From Amblyornis subalaris (taxonomy: Eukaryota; Chordata; Aves; Passeriformes; Ptilonorhynchidae): a stretch of DNA of 64,000 bases. Location: contig JACAXG010000056.1 in NCBI GenBank assembly GCA_018881555.1, positions 569,462-633,461 on the forward strand, written 5' to 3'. The stretch's first letter is position 1. Every line of letters starts with the position of its first letter. A program made the position numbers and the translations under genes. This document shows positions 1 to 12,800 of this stretch, in pieces. The notes under the pieces were generated by a model, which saw nothing but the letters and a program-made list of their open reading frames with translations, was not told where the DNA came from and searched no databases.

Positions 1-448
1 CACAATTCCCAGCCCAAATGCCAGACCACAACACTTTTGAGACAAAATAGGCATTTCTTAATCTCTGTTTGCTAATGGCCGTAGCTTTGAAGCAATTAAT
101 TCAATAATAGAGGTGGAAATGGCAGCCAGGAAATGCTGAATGTCTCCCCATGCTTTAACAATATTCACCATGAGTAGGATTAACCTTTTCCTATCTACTC
201 TGTATTTTTTAGTAAAGCTGTAGTTTTAGAAATGGGCATTTTTCATTACTGTGTCCAGGAGCTGCATTTTTTGTGGATTTTTGCTCTAATTGTCCATGTT
301 ACCTCTTTAGGTTTTCATTTATTTGTTTCTTTTGTTTTTCTTCTCAAGTAAAAGTCAGGAGATACAGGCAAGGAATCATCCATTTTTGTCCAGTGAGTGG
401 AACACCAAACATTTCTCTTTCAAGAGGCTGAGTACATTTATCTATATA

Positions 449-464
449 TGTGTGTGTGTGTGTG
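449..464 (+). repeat. (TG)n microsatellite
   Basis: Eight TG dinucleotides in a row following an ATATA stretch. Such runs are usually length-variable. Nothing else marks it as functional. Confidence 0.9.
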
Positions 465-2803
465 CATTCCTTGATGGGATGCAGAATATTTATTCCTGAT
501 CAAACTATCTTTCTTCTCCTAATACTTTTTAGGTGCTGTAACAATACTACATGAAATGTGTGCACTGTGGCTGTTGCATGTGTATTTTATTTATTTTTAT
601 GCTAATTTTGTTGGTTTGGTTTTGTCACATGAACTTCAGCACCCACACATCACAGGTTTCCCGTCTGCTATTTTTCTCTATTCCTGGGTACATTTCTTGG
701 CTGGGTTGTCTGTACTTCAGCTGTTCTTAAATGCCTCTGGTGCAGGTTTGATCCATTGGAGGAAGTAAGAGTTGTCTGCACTTGCTACTTCCTGACCTTT
801 TCTAGATTTGGTAACAGAGTGCCCCGTGCATGTGTCAGTGACTCTTTTGTTCTCAGAAGCCTTGGCTTGGCAGTTGTTGTTCAGCTGTGAGGCAGAGATC
901 CCCTTTCCCTGGTGCAGAGAGGAACAAGTCTGATTATAGTAGAGCTGTTGGGGTCTGACTTTTCCATGGCTGTGAACTGCTTGGGAAAAGTAGTTGCTAG
1001 GAGAAGACTGTATAGAATTTAGAACAAGGGTTGTGGCTCTGTCTTCATTAACAAATCTGATTTATTTTACAATTTTGGGAACAGAAATCAAACCATCTAA
1101 TGGTGCAATCTGTGTAGAATTTTTCACTGCCAAACCTTCCACTGCTAAAACTGTTCCAAGTGTTCCACTAGCAATGGATGGCATCTCTGCATCTCTGTGT
1201 AAATTTCCTACACTTCAACTCTTCTTTTGTCTCTCTGTTTTTTGGGGGTCTTTTGATTTGGTTTGATTTGTTTTTTTATAGACTGGATTAGNTGGTTTAA
1301 CAGCAAAGGGAAGACTTTCTTCAAGCAAAGCCTCTCTCCAGGATGCTTGGGATGTCACATGGCGAGCTCAAAGTCGCAGGGCTGTGTGACTTGTCCTAAG
1401 ACACAGCCCATGAGGAGTAGGTAGGGGGCATTGTCACCCTTCCACTGGTGACTCAGTGNAGCTGAATTTCTCTCCTTCACCCTCTGTTGACCAAACAGCT
1501 GTTTCAGTAAAGCTCCCTGCCTTCACAGTCATACTACTTAGGTTTGCCATCACCAGATTACCTTGTTAACTATCTGTGTACATTTGAGGCTTAAGATCGG
1601 TCAACAATCATCAGGTGGTGATTGTCCCAGTTGTGTACAAAGCAGCAGCACAAGAGGGGTCCATGTCCTGCTTACCCCTGTCAGAGATTGCTGTCAGGGA
1701 GAAAAAAAANCTCAAACCTTTCTGAGGTTTTTTGCCCGGAAAAGAGCGGTGGGGTCAGCAGTGATGGCAGCTGGCAGGAGTTGCCGTGAACACGGTGAGC
1801 TGGAAGAGGCTGGAAGGAGCCAAGGGGACANGAGGCTGAGTTAAGATTTGAGCACTAAAACGTTTTGCTGCAGCTTTGGGTGTTGTCCCGCTCTCTTTAT
1901 GATCCAATATCTTCTCCTGTTGGTCCAGGACATATGCAGCAAGCACTAAGTGGCAGGTTCTGTGTACTGTGGTGATTACACAAATATTCTTGCAGAGAGA
2001 TCTGTGCCTTGTACTTGATAATATCCCATCATTAACTGTAACAATGTTGTGGATTGTCTGCCAACATGCAGTCTATAAGCTCACACTAAATAATCCTGAC
2101 ACAGGAAAAATCTCGGATAACAGATTTCCAAGTACTTATTTGGCTACGNTACACAAGCAAGACAGCCACAGGATGATTCACTGCTCTAAGAATTTGGGCT
2201 GGATGACCTAATGGCTTCTTTTGGAGAGAAGGCAGTTCTTGCTTAGAGCAAGCATGCCTGGAGAAGACGGCTAATTTACACTTGCTTACTGCAGCACACC
2301 ACCCAGCCCTGCCCTTGTGGTGCCTGTACAGCAAGTCAGAATGCTGNCTGGAGCGATGCTGCTACTGTCGTGCGTTACAGTCCCTGAGGCACGAGTGTGT
2401 GGTGGCCCCATACTTGCGGCTGTGGTTCCCAGCCCGTCTGTAACCCAAAATTCCGGTGCTGGTAGCAGAAGCGCGGCTGTAACGCAGCGGCGGTGCGGAG
2501 GTGACGGCGCTTTCCAGGTCCTAGCGCGGGGTAGAAGTTCCCCCTGCTGGAGGGACAGACCCACTGCGGCGAGNGGAGCAGTGCGGCCGCGCACACGTTC
2601 CCCGAAAATTAATTTTTAGAGGTGCTAAACTGTAACTACGTGTCTGTCTATGCCTGCGGCTTTACCTGAAGGGTGTGGGTTGTTGGTCTGTTCTGCCCCC
2701 AGACTTGTTGGTTTTCTGGGACCACATCCAGAAAGCCAACATAAGAAAAGGTGATCCTGCTATGGAGGACTTTGGAGCTCAGCAGAAGAAAGGTGTTAAG
2801 TAA

Positions 2804-2927
2804 GGTCAGACTGGATGGGGCTCTGAGCAGCCTGGTCTAGTGGGAAGTGTTCCTGCCCATGGCAGAGGGTTGGGACCAGATGGGCTTTAAGGTCCCTTTC
2901 AACCCAAACCATTCTACGATTCTATGA
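2804..2927 (+). mobile_element. CR1 LINE 3' tail
   Basis: The stretch from the GGTCAGACTGGATGGGG motif through the CCTGGTCTAGTGGGAAGTG and TTCAACCCAAACCATTCTAC motifs and the terminal TTCTATGAT repeat is the canonical 3' end of avian CR1 retrotransposons, in sense (+) orientation. It is 5'-truncated, as most CR1 copies are, and has no coding capacity. Confidence 0.93.
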
Positions 2928-3779
2928 TAAGGACTGGATACTGTGGACAGGACTGTGAGTATGTCTGTGGTAACCTGGGACTAGAGAAGTCTGTGATCAA
3001 TTCCTAGAACTGCTACCTCTGTTTTGAAACGTTCAGTCTCTCCCTACGAGAGTTCCTCCTGGGTTTCTCACAATGCATGAGGGACTTTCAGCCTCTTTCA
3101 GCTATGCTGTCTCAGAATGATGGGGAAAATTTGCTGCAGATGCCCAGTCCTCAAAAAGAACAGTGTATGGGACATGGAGGCAGGGATCCTGCAGTGCACC
3201 CAGGGTAGCTGGAACCCTGATCCCAATGCCAAAAACAGGCCAGCTGCTCCACAGACCAGCCTCCAAGTGAAGCTTGGGGGTGGTCTGATGGCAAGCTTGA
3301 GATCTCAGGATTGCTGCAAGACAAAACCTCATCGTGAATTGCCATGGGCATGTGTGCTTGCAATAGAAGGGAAAAAACAAAGCAGGAGAAGATGATTTCA
3401 GGCAATCTAACCACATTTAGCATGTGCCAGTGAAAGAAAGGAAAAGAAGAAGAACCCAAAGGAAACTTAAGGAGAACAACCTGCAGGTCAAGCCAACATA
3501 TGTTGTTTTATATGTGGACAGATGTTCTTAATGGAAATTTGACTTGACAGCCGTGAGACCCCCTAATGAAAACTGATGTCAAGGAGAGATTGGTGCTTGT
3601 CATCGCTGATGATGATGGGAATTTACTTGGATCGTGTGGCCGATACCCTTGACGGTTGTGCCTGGAAACTTTGGAGGGTGTGGAGANATGGGGAAATCCA
3701 TCTCTTTCTGTATATCAAAGACACCCCTCGACCCCGTGCCTTAGCTTTGCCTTTACTTTGATGTGAGCAGTCCACAGGG

Positions 3780-4680
3780 TTTCCTTCGTGTCCTGCTCGG
3801 TTGCGGTGGCCCAGAAGCGCTCGCGTACCTGCCAGGTGCCGCGGGTGGAGCAGGGACCCCCTCCGCACTCGAAAGCTCCGCGCACGCCCCGGGGTCTCCC
3901 GCCNGGGAGCCCGGCGGGAGCGGGGAGCGTGGGGGGCTCCTCCTCCTCCCGCGGGGGGCGGCTGCGGGCCCTGCCCAGTGTGGGCGGCTGGGCCCGGCTG
4001 CGCGTTGGCTGCGGGCGGCGCCGCCAGTGAGGCTGCGCTGAGGCTGCGGGGCCGGATGGCCGAGCCGCCCGCCCCGCGCACTCGGGCGGCGGCCGGCAGC
4101 GGGCGAGGACACCGGGCGAGCCCTCCCTGCCGGGAGAGCCAGCCCTGCGGCACACGGCAGCGCCATGGTCTCATGGATCATCTCCAGGCTAGTGGTGTGA
4201 GTAGCTGCCGCTCGGCACCTGCNGCGTGTGCCCGGTGTGCCCGCATGTCCGCGCGTGTGTGTGCGGCGTCCGCGCCGCCGGTCCCGCTCGCCCCTGCTGC
4301 GGACACTGGGCTAAATTTAGCAGGTTGTTGTCGGGGCCGGGGCGCTCGGCCGCCCGGCGGGTGAGGCAGGAGGTAGGTGGGTCAGATGGGATTTTCCAGC
4401 ATGAGAAAATCACCGGGGGGTGGAGGGCAAAGCGCCGCCGCGCTGCACCGCGCAAGGTGACGGGGGAGAAGGAGAGCGGGTGACAGCGCCCGGCGCTCGG
4501 CGATGGACGGGCTCGGGGTCCNGAGGGGGAATGGAGCGTCAACGGGTGGGCAAATGGACGTGGATTTGGGCAGCGCCGCTTTGTTACCGGGCTCGGCGCG
4601 GCTGGGGGCTCGCGAGGGGGCGTGGGAGAGGCGGCCGCGGGGTCTCCCAGGCGCCGCCGCCGCTTGCTTCTGTCTGTTTT
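3780..4680 (+). promoter_or_regulatory. REEP1: CpG island / REEP1 promoter region
   Basis: GC content and CpG density rise sharply here against AT-rich surroundings, with many CG-containing runs (gcggcggc, cgccgccgc, gcgcggctg). The island spans the start codon at 4165 and about 480 bases of early intron 1. No convincing TATA box lies just upstream, which is normal for a CpG-island promoter. Long apparent ORFs on both strands here are a by-product of high GC (few stops) and have no recognisable protein content. The exact transcription start is not visible. Confidence 0.85.
4165..4196 (+). CDS. REEP1: REEP1 coding exon 1 (residues 1-11, start codon)
   Basis: Encodes MVSWIISRLV plus the first two bases of V11. 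The start is in good Kozak context (gcgccATGg), and the N-terminus is identical to that of REEP1-4 proteins in other vertebrates. The exon ends before the donor gtgagtag at 4197. The third base of V11 comes from the first G of exon 2. The residues belong to the first hydrophobic segment, which inserts in the ER membrane. The exon lies inside the CpG island, so the transcription start should be within a few hundred bases upstream, though no exact start can be read. Reading through the donor gives an immediate TGA, so the splice is required. Confidence 0.95.
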
Positions 4681-7540
4681 GCAAAAGAAATATCAAATAT
4701 TCCTTTCCTCTTTGCAACTTGCTGCCCACCCTCTCAAGAGACGGTCTCGGTTTCCGTTTAACCTGTCAGCCTGGGAGAAGAAGCGTGTGGCTTTTTNCAC
4801 TTGTCTTACAGCTATTCCATGGCCGAAAGTGCTCTAGGTGGGAATACATGTAAAAATTCCCTGAAAATTCTTCCCAGGCAACAGGGGAAAATGGAGTAAG
4901 CTCGAGGTATGTGTTCGTTTGCCCCACCTGAGAAGAGGTTTAGTGAGAAAAGGGCATTTTTTTAATACCCCTAGGAAAATTCCTGGGAGAGGAGGTTTAC
5001 AGGCTTAAGGTGGGGCAGCAGGATGGCTGATCTCCCTTCTGGAAATGGATCTGGGGAAGGCTAATACACGGAACCAGATGCATAATTCGCCAGTTTTCTC
5101 TGTCAGGTATATATAGGTGCGGATTCAGGAGAACATCTGTTGTGCTCTTAAGTTATTTTAGAGGGTCTGTGAGGGCCTGTCACTTTCTTTGTCTGAAAGA
5201 AACGTGCCATGATGTTGCATCCTCAGCATGTTTCCAGAAAAGCATTTTCAAGGTCTCTCCTGCCATGTGAGATGAAACATCAAAAGGAAAGCTCTCCTTC
5301 ATCTTAGTTATATCTTTGTATCCGTAAGACATTGGGTGCCAGATATGAAGATTTTAGGGGGATTTAGAGTTGGATTTAGCCCCTGGAGGTCTGTCATCTG
5401 GATTCAGCTGCAGCTAGCCATTATTTGGCTTGCACTTCATTCTGGAAAAGCGTGTTAAATATTTAAAAGACTTAATTTAAACAGTATAACTGTACAGATA
5501 TCTCTGCCAGCAACGTGAGATGTAGCATGTATTTTCTAAGGCAGCTTTTCTTTCTTCTCTACTAGACTAATTTCCACTTTGAAAAAGAAAAAAATCATGT
5601 AACCCGGCTAATCCTCAAGAACAAAGAATGTCTACACAGAGATGGCAGTTTAACTTACTTGTCTCAGCACATGCACATATACACAGGTGATTTCATCTAG
5701 GACACGTGAACTGGATAAAAATCTGATAGGGGCAGGACCTGGAGCAGTTGACCACTCAGGGAATTAGCTGAACACACAGACCTTCCTGTTCTCTTTAGTG
5801 TTATGTGAATAACATGTCACAGCATGGAATCAGCTGTGGAGAGGGCAGTACCAATTTTTTGTTATGCTGCGCTTTCAATAGCAAATAATGAATATGCAGA
5901 GTAAATATTAATTATTTAGTAATCATAGTAATTATTGAATAAGAATTTTGCAAGGAAATGTAGGGCAAGCCAAGCTTGGTCACTACTTTCTGTCCACGGC
6001 TGAGTATACATCTTATCCTTTAAGAATGTTTTCCACCAGGAAGTGCTGGTTCGTTATGATGCCAGCAAGAAACTTGTACTCTGTAGAGAACTGCTTAAAA
6101 CACCATTTTTTAGAGCTAGCATTGCACAGAAAAAGAGTAGAGTATAAATAATCTCACATTCCATCAGATGCTGGAAACCCCCGAGGTGCCTGACATGGAA
6201 GAGCCCTCCACTGTGACGCAGCACACCAGATCTGTCTGTGGAAAGGTTCCTTATATTTTGATCTTTGTATTTCTAAAGACATTTCTATTCTTCACTGCCA
6301 AATGAAAAGGATGTTCTCAAGAGAGCTTGTTGTTTCACTTAGATGAAGACAAAGATGGTTTGATTTCAGGTCATGAGCGAGTTGCTCCTGCATCCAAGAG
6401 GTGTGTGCCTCCCAACACAGCCATACAGCCAGGATACACCTGCAGCACAGCACAGACCTGCACCCATTCAGGGTAACTGTGAGTTGGATTCCTCACTCCT
6501 TGGTGTACAGTGGTCTTGAGATTAGGATCATGGCAAAGATATAATCTATCTAATCTAGTTTCTCCATCCCATTATGAATCGCTAGTTGATCCATCGGTAC
6601 AGATAGCTGTGCTTTAAGTAGAATGGCCACCTGGTTGGGCTTTTTGCCCCCCGCTTGTGTGTATGTAGTTGTTTTTTTTCATTAAATCTTATTAGCTGAT
6701 AAGGTTTATGAGGAAAGTGGTGTGATGTATTTTAGTCANACTGTGAATATTGCTTTGTGCTCTTATGACTTTGCTGGTCTCCACAAGGGGTTATGTCTGA
6801 TATGACTCAGCTAACAGAAAGGGCTTTAAAACAAAAAGCAAACCTTTGCTTTGTNTCTTTGGTGCTTTGCTGCTTCCAGTGTCTCTGATTTGGTTGTTAC
6901 TGGCTCTGTCCTGGTAGTTTTGTATTCCAAAAACATTCCTGAAGGAGAAGAACCTGTGAGCATTTCTCACCTTTTTCAGNGGGAAGTCAGGCAGCTTGCT
7001 GCAAACCTTCTCTTACCTCATTTCACCTTTAGTGTTTGGACTTCGTGTCCAGAGTGCTGGCTGGTTCTGCTCTGCCTGCAGAGCTGTGTGCTGGGAACCC
7101 CAGAAGAGAAATAGTAACTTCAGAGCAGCATCTTATACTGCCATAGCTGTGTGTTAAAGTCAAAGACTTTATTATGTTCAGGATCTGCACGAGGTACTGT
7201 ACAAATGAAAACCAAAAAGATAATCCTGTCCCTGGATATCTTTTTCCTCTAAGAGCTCAATTCTCATTTTCCTGTGGTACTACTCCCAGGTAATTTTTTC
7301 ACTCATCTCGGTGAGAGCAAAATTGGGATATCTTTTTTCTCATGGCAGTGGATTACAGGTGACTTTTCCACCAAGGGATGTCTGTGATCACTGGAATTGC
7401 AATTGTTGCATTTTGGAGTTACTTGTTCCTATGTCTCTGACCATAACTGGAATGGGATAACATTGTTATTCATGTGTTAATTACAGCACCTTTTTAGCTC
7501 CTCATCTCTGAGTACATCTCAAAGGACATCCTGGAGTACC

Positions 7541-7569
7541 TGTATCTCAGTTTCCTCATCTGTGAAGTG
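7541..7569 (+). mobile_element. possible MIR SINE relic
   Basis: The stretch TATCTCAGTTTCCTCATCTG closely matches the well-known MIR core motif CTCAGTTTCCTCATCTGTAAAATG. Only this short core is clear, and the flanks are too decayed to set boundaries. Chance similarity cannot be excluded. Confidence 0.4.
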
Positions 7570-8802
7570 TAATGAAGTCTTCTGAATTTATCTTCCCTGA
7601 GGCAGACCAGAAGGACCACTGGTCTGTCCTACCAGCTACAGGTTATTGCTATTCATCTCAGAGGAGATTCAATTTGCCTCAAGTGGTAGAGGCCTCTCTA
7701 GGAGAAGAACTTGGGATCTGTCTTCATTATTGCAGACAAGCTCAGCTACAGTGCGCAGCACTGGCAGTCCTATGTGGCTACTTCTGGCTGTTGTCTATAG
7801 GCATTTTGAAGATAAAAGTGGTGTGTGTAAATGCAGCCTATTGTATTGGCATGGGAATCCTGTCGTTTCTCAGAAACATGAAACTTGGTTTGTGTGCTTG
7901 GGATCATGCAGAACAGAAATCAAGGTTTTGGCTCCGATTCTGAAAGTTAGGCACACCACACTGGCTCTTGTAAGCCTTTCGGTCTGGAACACGTGGCAGA
8001 GGAAGGAAATGTCAGTAGAAATGAGGCTGGGTTAGACAGGTTATCAGTAGATGGAGGGGTGTAATGACTTCAGCATTTGAATTCCTCCTGTGAGAAGCTT
8101 CAAAGTGCATTGCATTATAAAATGGTTCAATATGTTCTTCATGGTGAAAACCAACAGCCTTAATGATGCTTTTTTGGCCTGCATTTGTTTTCTTTTAAAT
8201 CAAANTATCATTAGTGGCCTCTCTGGTCTCCTATGGTTTGATGTGAAAGAGGATGGCAGCCTTAGATATGTTTACTGGGAATTCCTGTCCCTGTGTGGAA
8301 CTAACGGGGATTTGGGGATCTGTCAGAGACATCCTTTCTTCTGGCTGGCCCTGAAAGTAGTTGGATTCTGAACAAAATCAAAGGGGAACCAAAGAATTCT
8401 TTAAACTGATGAGTGTAGTTTCTTTCNCTGTCACAGTTTATCAGCTTTCTCCTTCGTGGTTATTGTGATGCTGTTATAGCAAGGGTGTGTGAGATCAGCC
8501 ACCCCCATCCTCATCTGGTGTCAATCCATAGTGCTACTGAGTCAGACATTGATTTCATCGTTACATCAGGAAAGAATTTCCATTTTAGAGAAACTTAGCA
8601 GATCCTTCCTCCTCCTGCTTTTTGTATGTATGGGAAGCCTGAAGAAATTTATGAATGAAACAAAACCTGAAAAGTCATATCATGGCTATTATCTGATGGT
8701 AGAAAATGATAACTTGTGTCGTCTTTACGAGAGGCAGAGACAGGATCCGTTCAAGTAGGCAGGAGCTGCTCTCATGAAAGCATAGCACAGCTCCAACCTG
8801 TT

Positions 8803-8940
8803 GATACATCAGCATTTGNGTTTCAGTTGATATATATCATGTATTGGTTATTGATTCATCAGCATTAGCGTTTAAGTTGATATATNTCACATATTGGTTA
8901 TTAATACATCTGCATTTGTGTTTCAGTTGACATATATATG
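8803..8940. repeat. 50-bp tandem repeat, 2.8 copies
   Basis: Three consecutive units begin at 8803, 8853 and 8903, so the period is exactly 50. Each begins GATACATCAGCATT or a close variant, continues through GTTTCAGTTGATATAT and ends TATTGGTTATT. The third unit stops after about 38 bases. Units differ at a few positions, and two contain an ambiguous base (8819, 8886). This is a minisatellite rather than a known interspersed repeat, as far as I can tell. Confidence 0.93.
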
Positions 8941-9765
8941 TGAAGGTCCTTCACAGTCTGCTTTATTTACTTGGTGCTGGCAGGTTACATGAAGGATTCA
9001 GGTGTTCATTNCTCTCTACAGGCCTCACACCAGCAGTGTAAAATTATCTGAAAGTACAGCAAAGGACCCAAGTGCAGCTTGAGCTCTCATCCANGGCTGT
9101 GGGATGAGTTTGCAATAGACTTCCATGCACTGGAGCCGGGAAGTGGGAAGGGCAGACCACCTGCCACGCTTGCAGAGTTTACTAAGAAACTTTACCTATA
9201 CAAAAGGTGGTGTAGTCCCTCCAAAACAGGTGCTGTGGGTTTGCACCGCTGCTGTCCTTCGTGTGAAGAGCACGTGGTCTCTGTGGCTGCCAGCTCAGTT
9301 TGATATCCACCACGTGCATCCCTGCTGCAGCCTCTGGCTCTGCTGAGGGGGCAGAACCTGTTGGTGACAGTAAGTGACAGAGGAGCGCCCAGCGCAGGTG
9401 CGACATTTGCTGTGCCCTTGATGTGAAATGTGACCGTGTGATCACGCTGCAGGGGACAGCTCTGCCTGCTGCTTTGGCTGCCGTGACCCACATTCTCCTG
9501 CCCGAGCACAGATGTGCTGGAAATGCTCCCGGCCCCAACGGGGAAGGTTTTCTTGTGTGCACATCACAGATCTTACTGGTCCTGGTGTGGTAAGGAAGGA
9601 TGTTTTACCAAGCTGNAAGTTATGGAATATAGCCAAAAGGCTTGGCCTTTGCAGCTGCCTTAGTACAGTATTTTGCCTTTGTGGGCTCCTTTCCATTCAC
9701 TGTGTTAAAGCACTTCGAAGCATTAATTTAGTGTTGTATCATCACAATGATTTTTACTGCCTTTG

Positions 9766-9833
9766 TATGGGTAAGGGCACTGAGATACACAGAGATCAAG
9801 TGGTGTGTCCAATATTCCACAGAGCAACAAGTA
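9766..9833 (-). mobile_element. possible MIR SINE relic (antisense)
   Basis: The block GGGCACTGAGATACACAGAG, ATCAAGTG, CCAATATTCCACAGAGCAAC, AAGTAG parallels the reverse complement of the MIR core (ACTGAGGCACAGAG, TTAAGTGACTTGCC, GGTCACACAGC, TAGTAAG) in the same order. It is highly diverged, as expected for a pre-amniote-radiation element. Confidence 0.5.
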
Positions 9834-12800
9834 GTATATTTCCTCCAGGCTCCTTGCTCAATAAATTAATAAAAGGGAACCTGATAAAGGGAATTGGGAA
9901 ATGTGTGTGTGGCTTTTTTTATGGATTTGTGATGGATGTGAGAGGGATAGAGCAAAACTACAGACTTAAGTAGATGCTACCTGAAGCAATCAAACCACCA
10001 AAGGCTGAAGTATTTTGAATAAAGACCTATTCTGTTTCAGATCCTCAGTGCTGTCCTTAGTGTCACAGACAGCAGAAAGCAAGAGCCAGACTGCCTAATA
10101 CAGGCTACTAAGTCAGGCATTACACTGCCTGAAATTGGTTTTCTAGGCACAGGAGGGAGATTGAGATCCAAGGTACTTGACCTGTGGTCCACAGATGGCT
10201 GGCAGTCCACAAGACATCAGACAGTCAATGGAAATTTTTCAGCTCTAAATCAGAAACCCTCATACAGGCAGTTATGTACTAACTGATTTAGACAGAAGAT
10301 ACAATTTTTTAATTTATTTTTTTAGTTNCAAGTTTTGTCATTATATCTACTGAATTACAGTCGTGTAAAATATTAACATTCCAGCATTTTACCAAATCCG
10401 TGTGACTTACTATTTGTCACCTATCCTTAAGCAACAGTGGGATATGAAATGAGCTGTGTGTTTCTTTTAAATGTTTGGATGGTCCAGGGATTAAGAAAGG
10501 TTGAGAAACACACTTCTGTGCTCTTACTGCAGTTAACAGAGGGAGACTGGCATCTCTAAGGAGCTTGCATTAGAGGTTGTGAGTTGAATGGAGAGCTGTT
10601 GGATCAAGAGGAAATGCTTGATACAAATTGGACGAAGGAGGACATATAATCATGCTTCTCACTACTGAGCACTGCATTTGTCTTTCTGCTTCCTTGCTCT
10701 CAGTAGACAGAGATGGTATCTTGGTAAATTTCAGACTAAGCATAAAGGTGGATGAAGACCTGAGTGCTGCAGTATTGGCCAGCTTGAATTGCTGTAGAAC
10801 CTTTGTATGACAAAATTTCTTCTATGTCCTCATTAGGCAGCAAGAATCTAAGTCTAGTTTTCCTTTTGTTGATTTGTCCACTTGACTGGGTAGGTGCCAC
10901 TCAGGTTTCAGGTAGGTCTTGTGAGGTGAAATGGCCTAATGGAGGGATGCATCCATGTAAGCAGGCTCTTTGCAAGCAAAACACTCATATGGCAACATCT
11001 CACTTAAATCACCTGTGTTGTTGAAGTTAATCACATGCTGCTTTTTGCAATGGAAGGTAACCACATACTTTTGTTATCACTGGTATGCTGCTTAGATTAC
11101 AAACTCTTTTGGGCAGCCAGTCTCATTTAGTATTTTTAATTTTACAACACCTAGATGGTGGGGGTTAGTCTCTAGTTGGTTCTTCTAAGTTCTGTAGTAA
11201 TAGGAAAAAAAAAAGGTATGAATACATGCAACTCTGCGTTCTCAGTGAATAATTTTTGAGACTGATCCTATGCTCCTCAGTAATTTCTCTGTGACACTGT
11301 TGCTGGTACAGTGTTCCTGCTCTGTTTTGGCATTTCACATGCATGTAGTAAGACAAGATTCCTGCTCCGAGGAGCTCCTTACTTAAACTTATAAAATACA
11401 GGCAAAACAGATGGTGAGCAGAGTGGNGAGAAAGGGCTAAAAGAAGTGACAAAATGAAGACTGTGTTTTATCTTCCCATGACTTGTGTGCTTTTGAATAG
11501 AATGACTGAGATAACAGGACATGCCTGCTCGTTCCACACATAGGACTTGGAAAGGCACTCCAGACCTGGAGCACCATGCCAGGGCTAGAAACATGGGTGG
11601 TGCTGTCCCAAGCTTTGTACACAGAACCACTCCATCTTTTGCTGTGAGCCTCAGAACAGGCATAACTCCTAAGCAGAGTACCCTCTTTTTGTTTCTTGTA
11701 GACATTTTGCAAGAGAAGGGGGGGGCAAGGGATTTTAATTTGCTCTGGGTGGTAAAGCAGTGACCTGCAGGTTGGTAAAAGTGGTCACAGAGCCAGAAGA
11801 AGGGCAGGGGTGGCATCAAAGAAGGAGAGAAGCTGGTTGTACAGTAAGTAGAAATTAAGAGCAAGGATTATGTTTCAGAAGGGACACACATTTGTATGGA
11901 GGCAGAGGATTTGAGTGTCAAGTTGGAGATTTACTCTTGGCNGTGACGGGGGACAGCTGGTGTCACGCTTAGGAAAGGCTTGTTTCTTCAAATGCTGCTT
12001 GCTGCATCCCTTACTGCTTGTGCACTAATTGCTAATAAATAAACATCCAATTTCAAAGAAGGGATCAATCAACTGGTCAATAAAGCTGCAGTCTCTCTTT
12101 CCTCTTTCTCTCTCATGGAGCCAGTGGTAGTATTTTGCTTTCCAAAAATGGCAAATTTTACAGGAGAACAAAACCAATATTGAAGAACCTATTCGTGAGG
12201 AGCTACAAAGAATGCCCCTCATGTCTGGAATTTTGTGACTTTTTCATCCCAGGGATGCCAGGACAGTGTGTACCTGCCTGTGAATCTACCAGGCAATTCA
12301 GTGCTATCAGCATCAACGAACAGTTGCAGCTCCTACAGAAAAAACACTTCTGTTGAGTTCATATTGCTGCTTCCTTTCATTCAGCTCATTCATACTATTT
12401 CGTGTTTCCAGCCTATAAATAAGTGTTTACAGAGGAAAGCCAAAAACTGACTGACATTTCTTGCCTCATGTTTTGGAGGGAGGCTTATGACCAATAACCA
12501 ACCTCATACAAGGAAAGGGCTTCCAGATTTTGTATGAGAATACCAAGTGCTGTAAATTCCCTGTGGGAAGAGGGGTAATTATTTATTCTTTATTAATTTG
12601 GTACCTGTAAAATAGTCTTAGTGGTAACCTCTGTCCATCTAAACTACCATTTCTCTTTTACACGTGGTAGACCCTGATGTGGACATGAGGTACCCTCGCT
12701 GGAGCAGAATTGGAGGGGCAAGGTAAATATGAATTTTGAGCTGAAATTTCCAAGCCAACGGTCAAAAGTCCAGGGCTGCCCTGAGATGTTTTACATAGAC

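Larger units (their letters stand above)
1..3779. other. 5' flank of REEP1, no gene seen
   Basis: Mostly unique AT-rich sequence with no ORF that resembles a known protein on either strand. It holds a short (TG)n run near 449-464 and one CR1 tail at about 2804-2927. The neighbouring gene on this side in mammals (KDM3A, from memory) is not visible, so it must lie further away. A moderately GC-rich patch around 2440-2600 has several CpGs but no other support as a promoter. Confidence 0.6.

Noticed and set aside
1..3779. A neighbouring gene such as KDM3A upstream, or MRPL35 downstream of 59060
   Set aside because: These are the mammalian neighbours from memory, but no translated segment in either flank resembles them.
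3623..4364. Several long overlapping ORFs (142-187 codons) on both strands around the REEP1 start
   Set aside because: They lie in the CpG island, where high GC removes stop codons. All are low-complexity Ala/Pro/Arg/Gly translations without family resemblance, and the real start for REEP1 explains the region.
11379..11864. 161-codon - strand ORF in intron 1
   Set aside because: No recognisable motif, it contains an ambiguous base, and codon use and composition match the surrounding intron.
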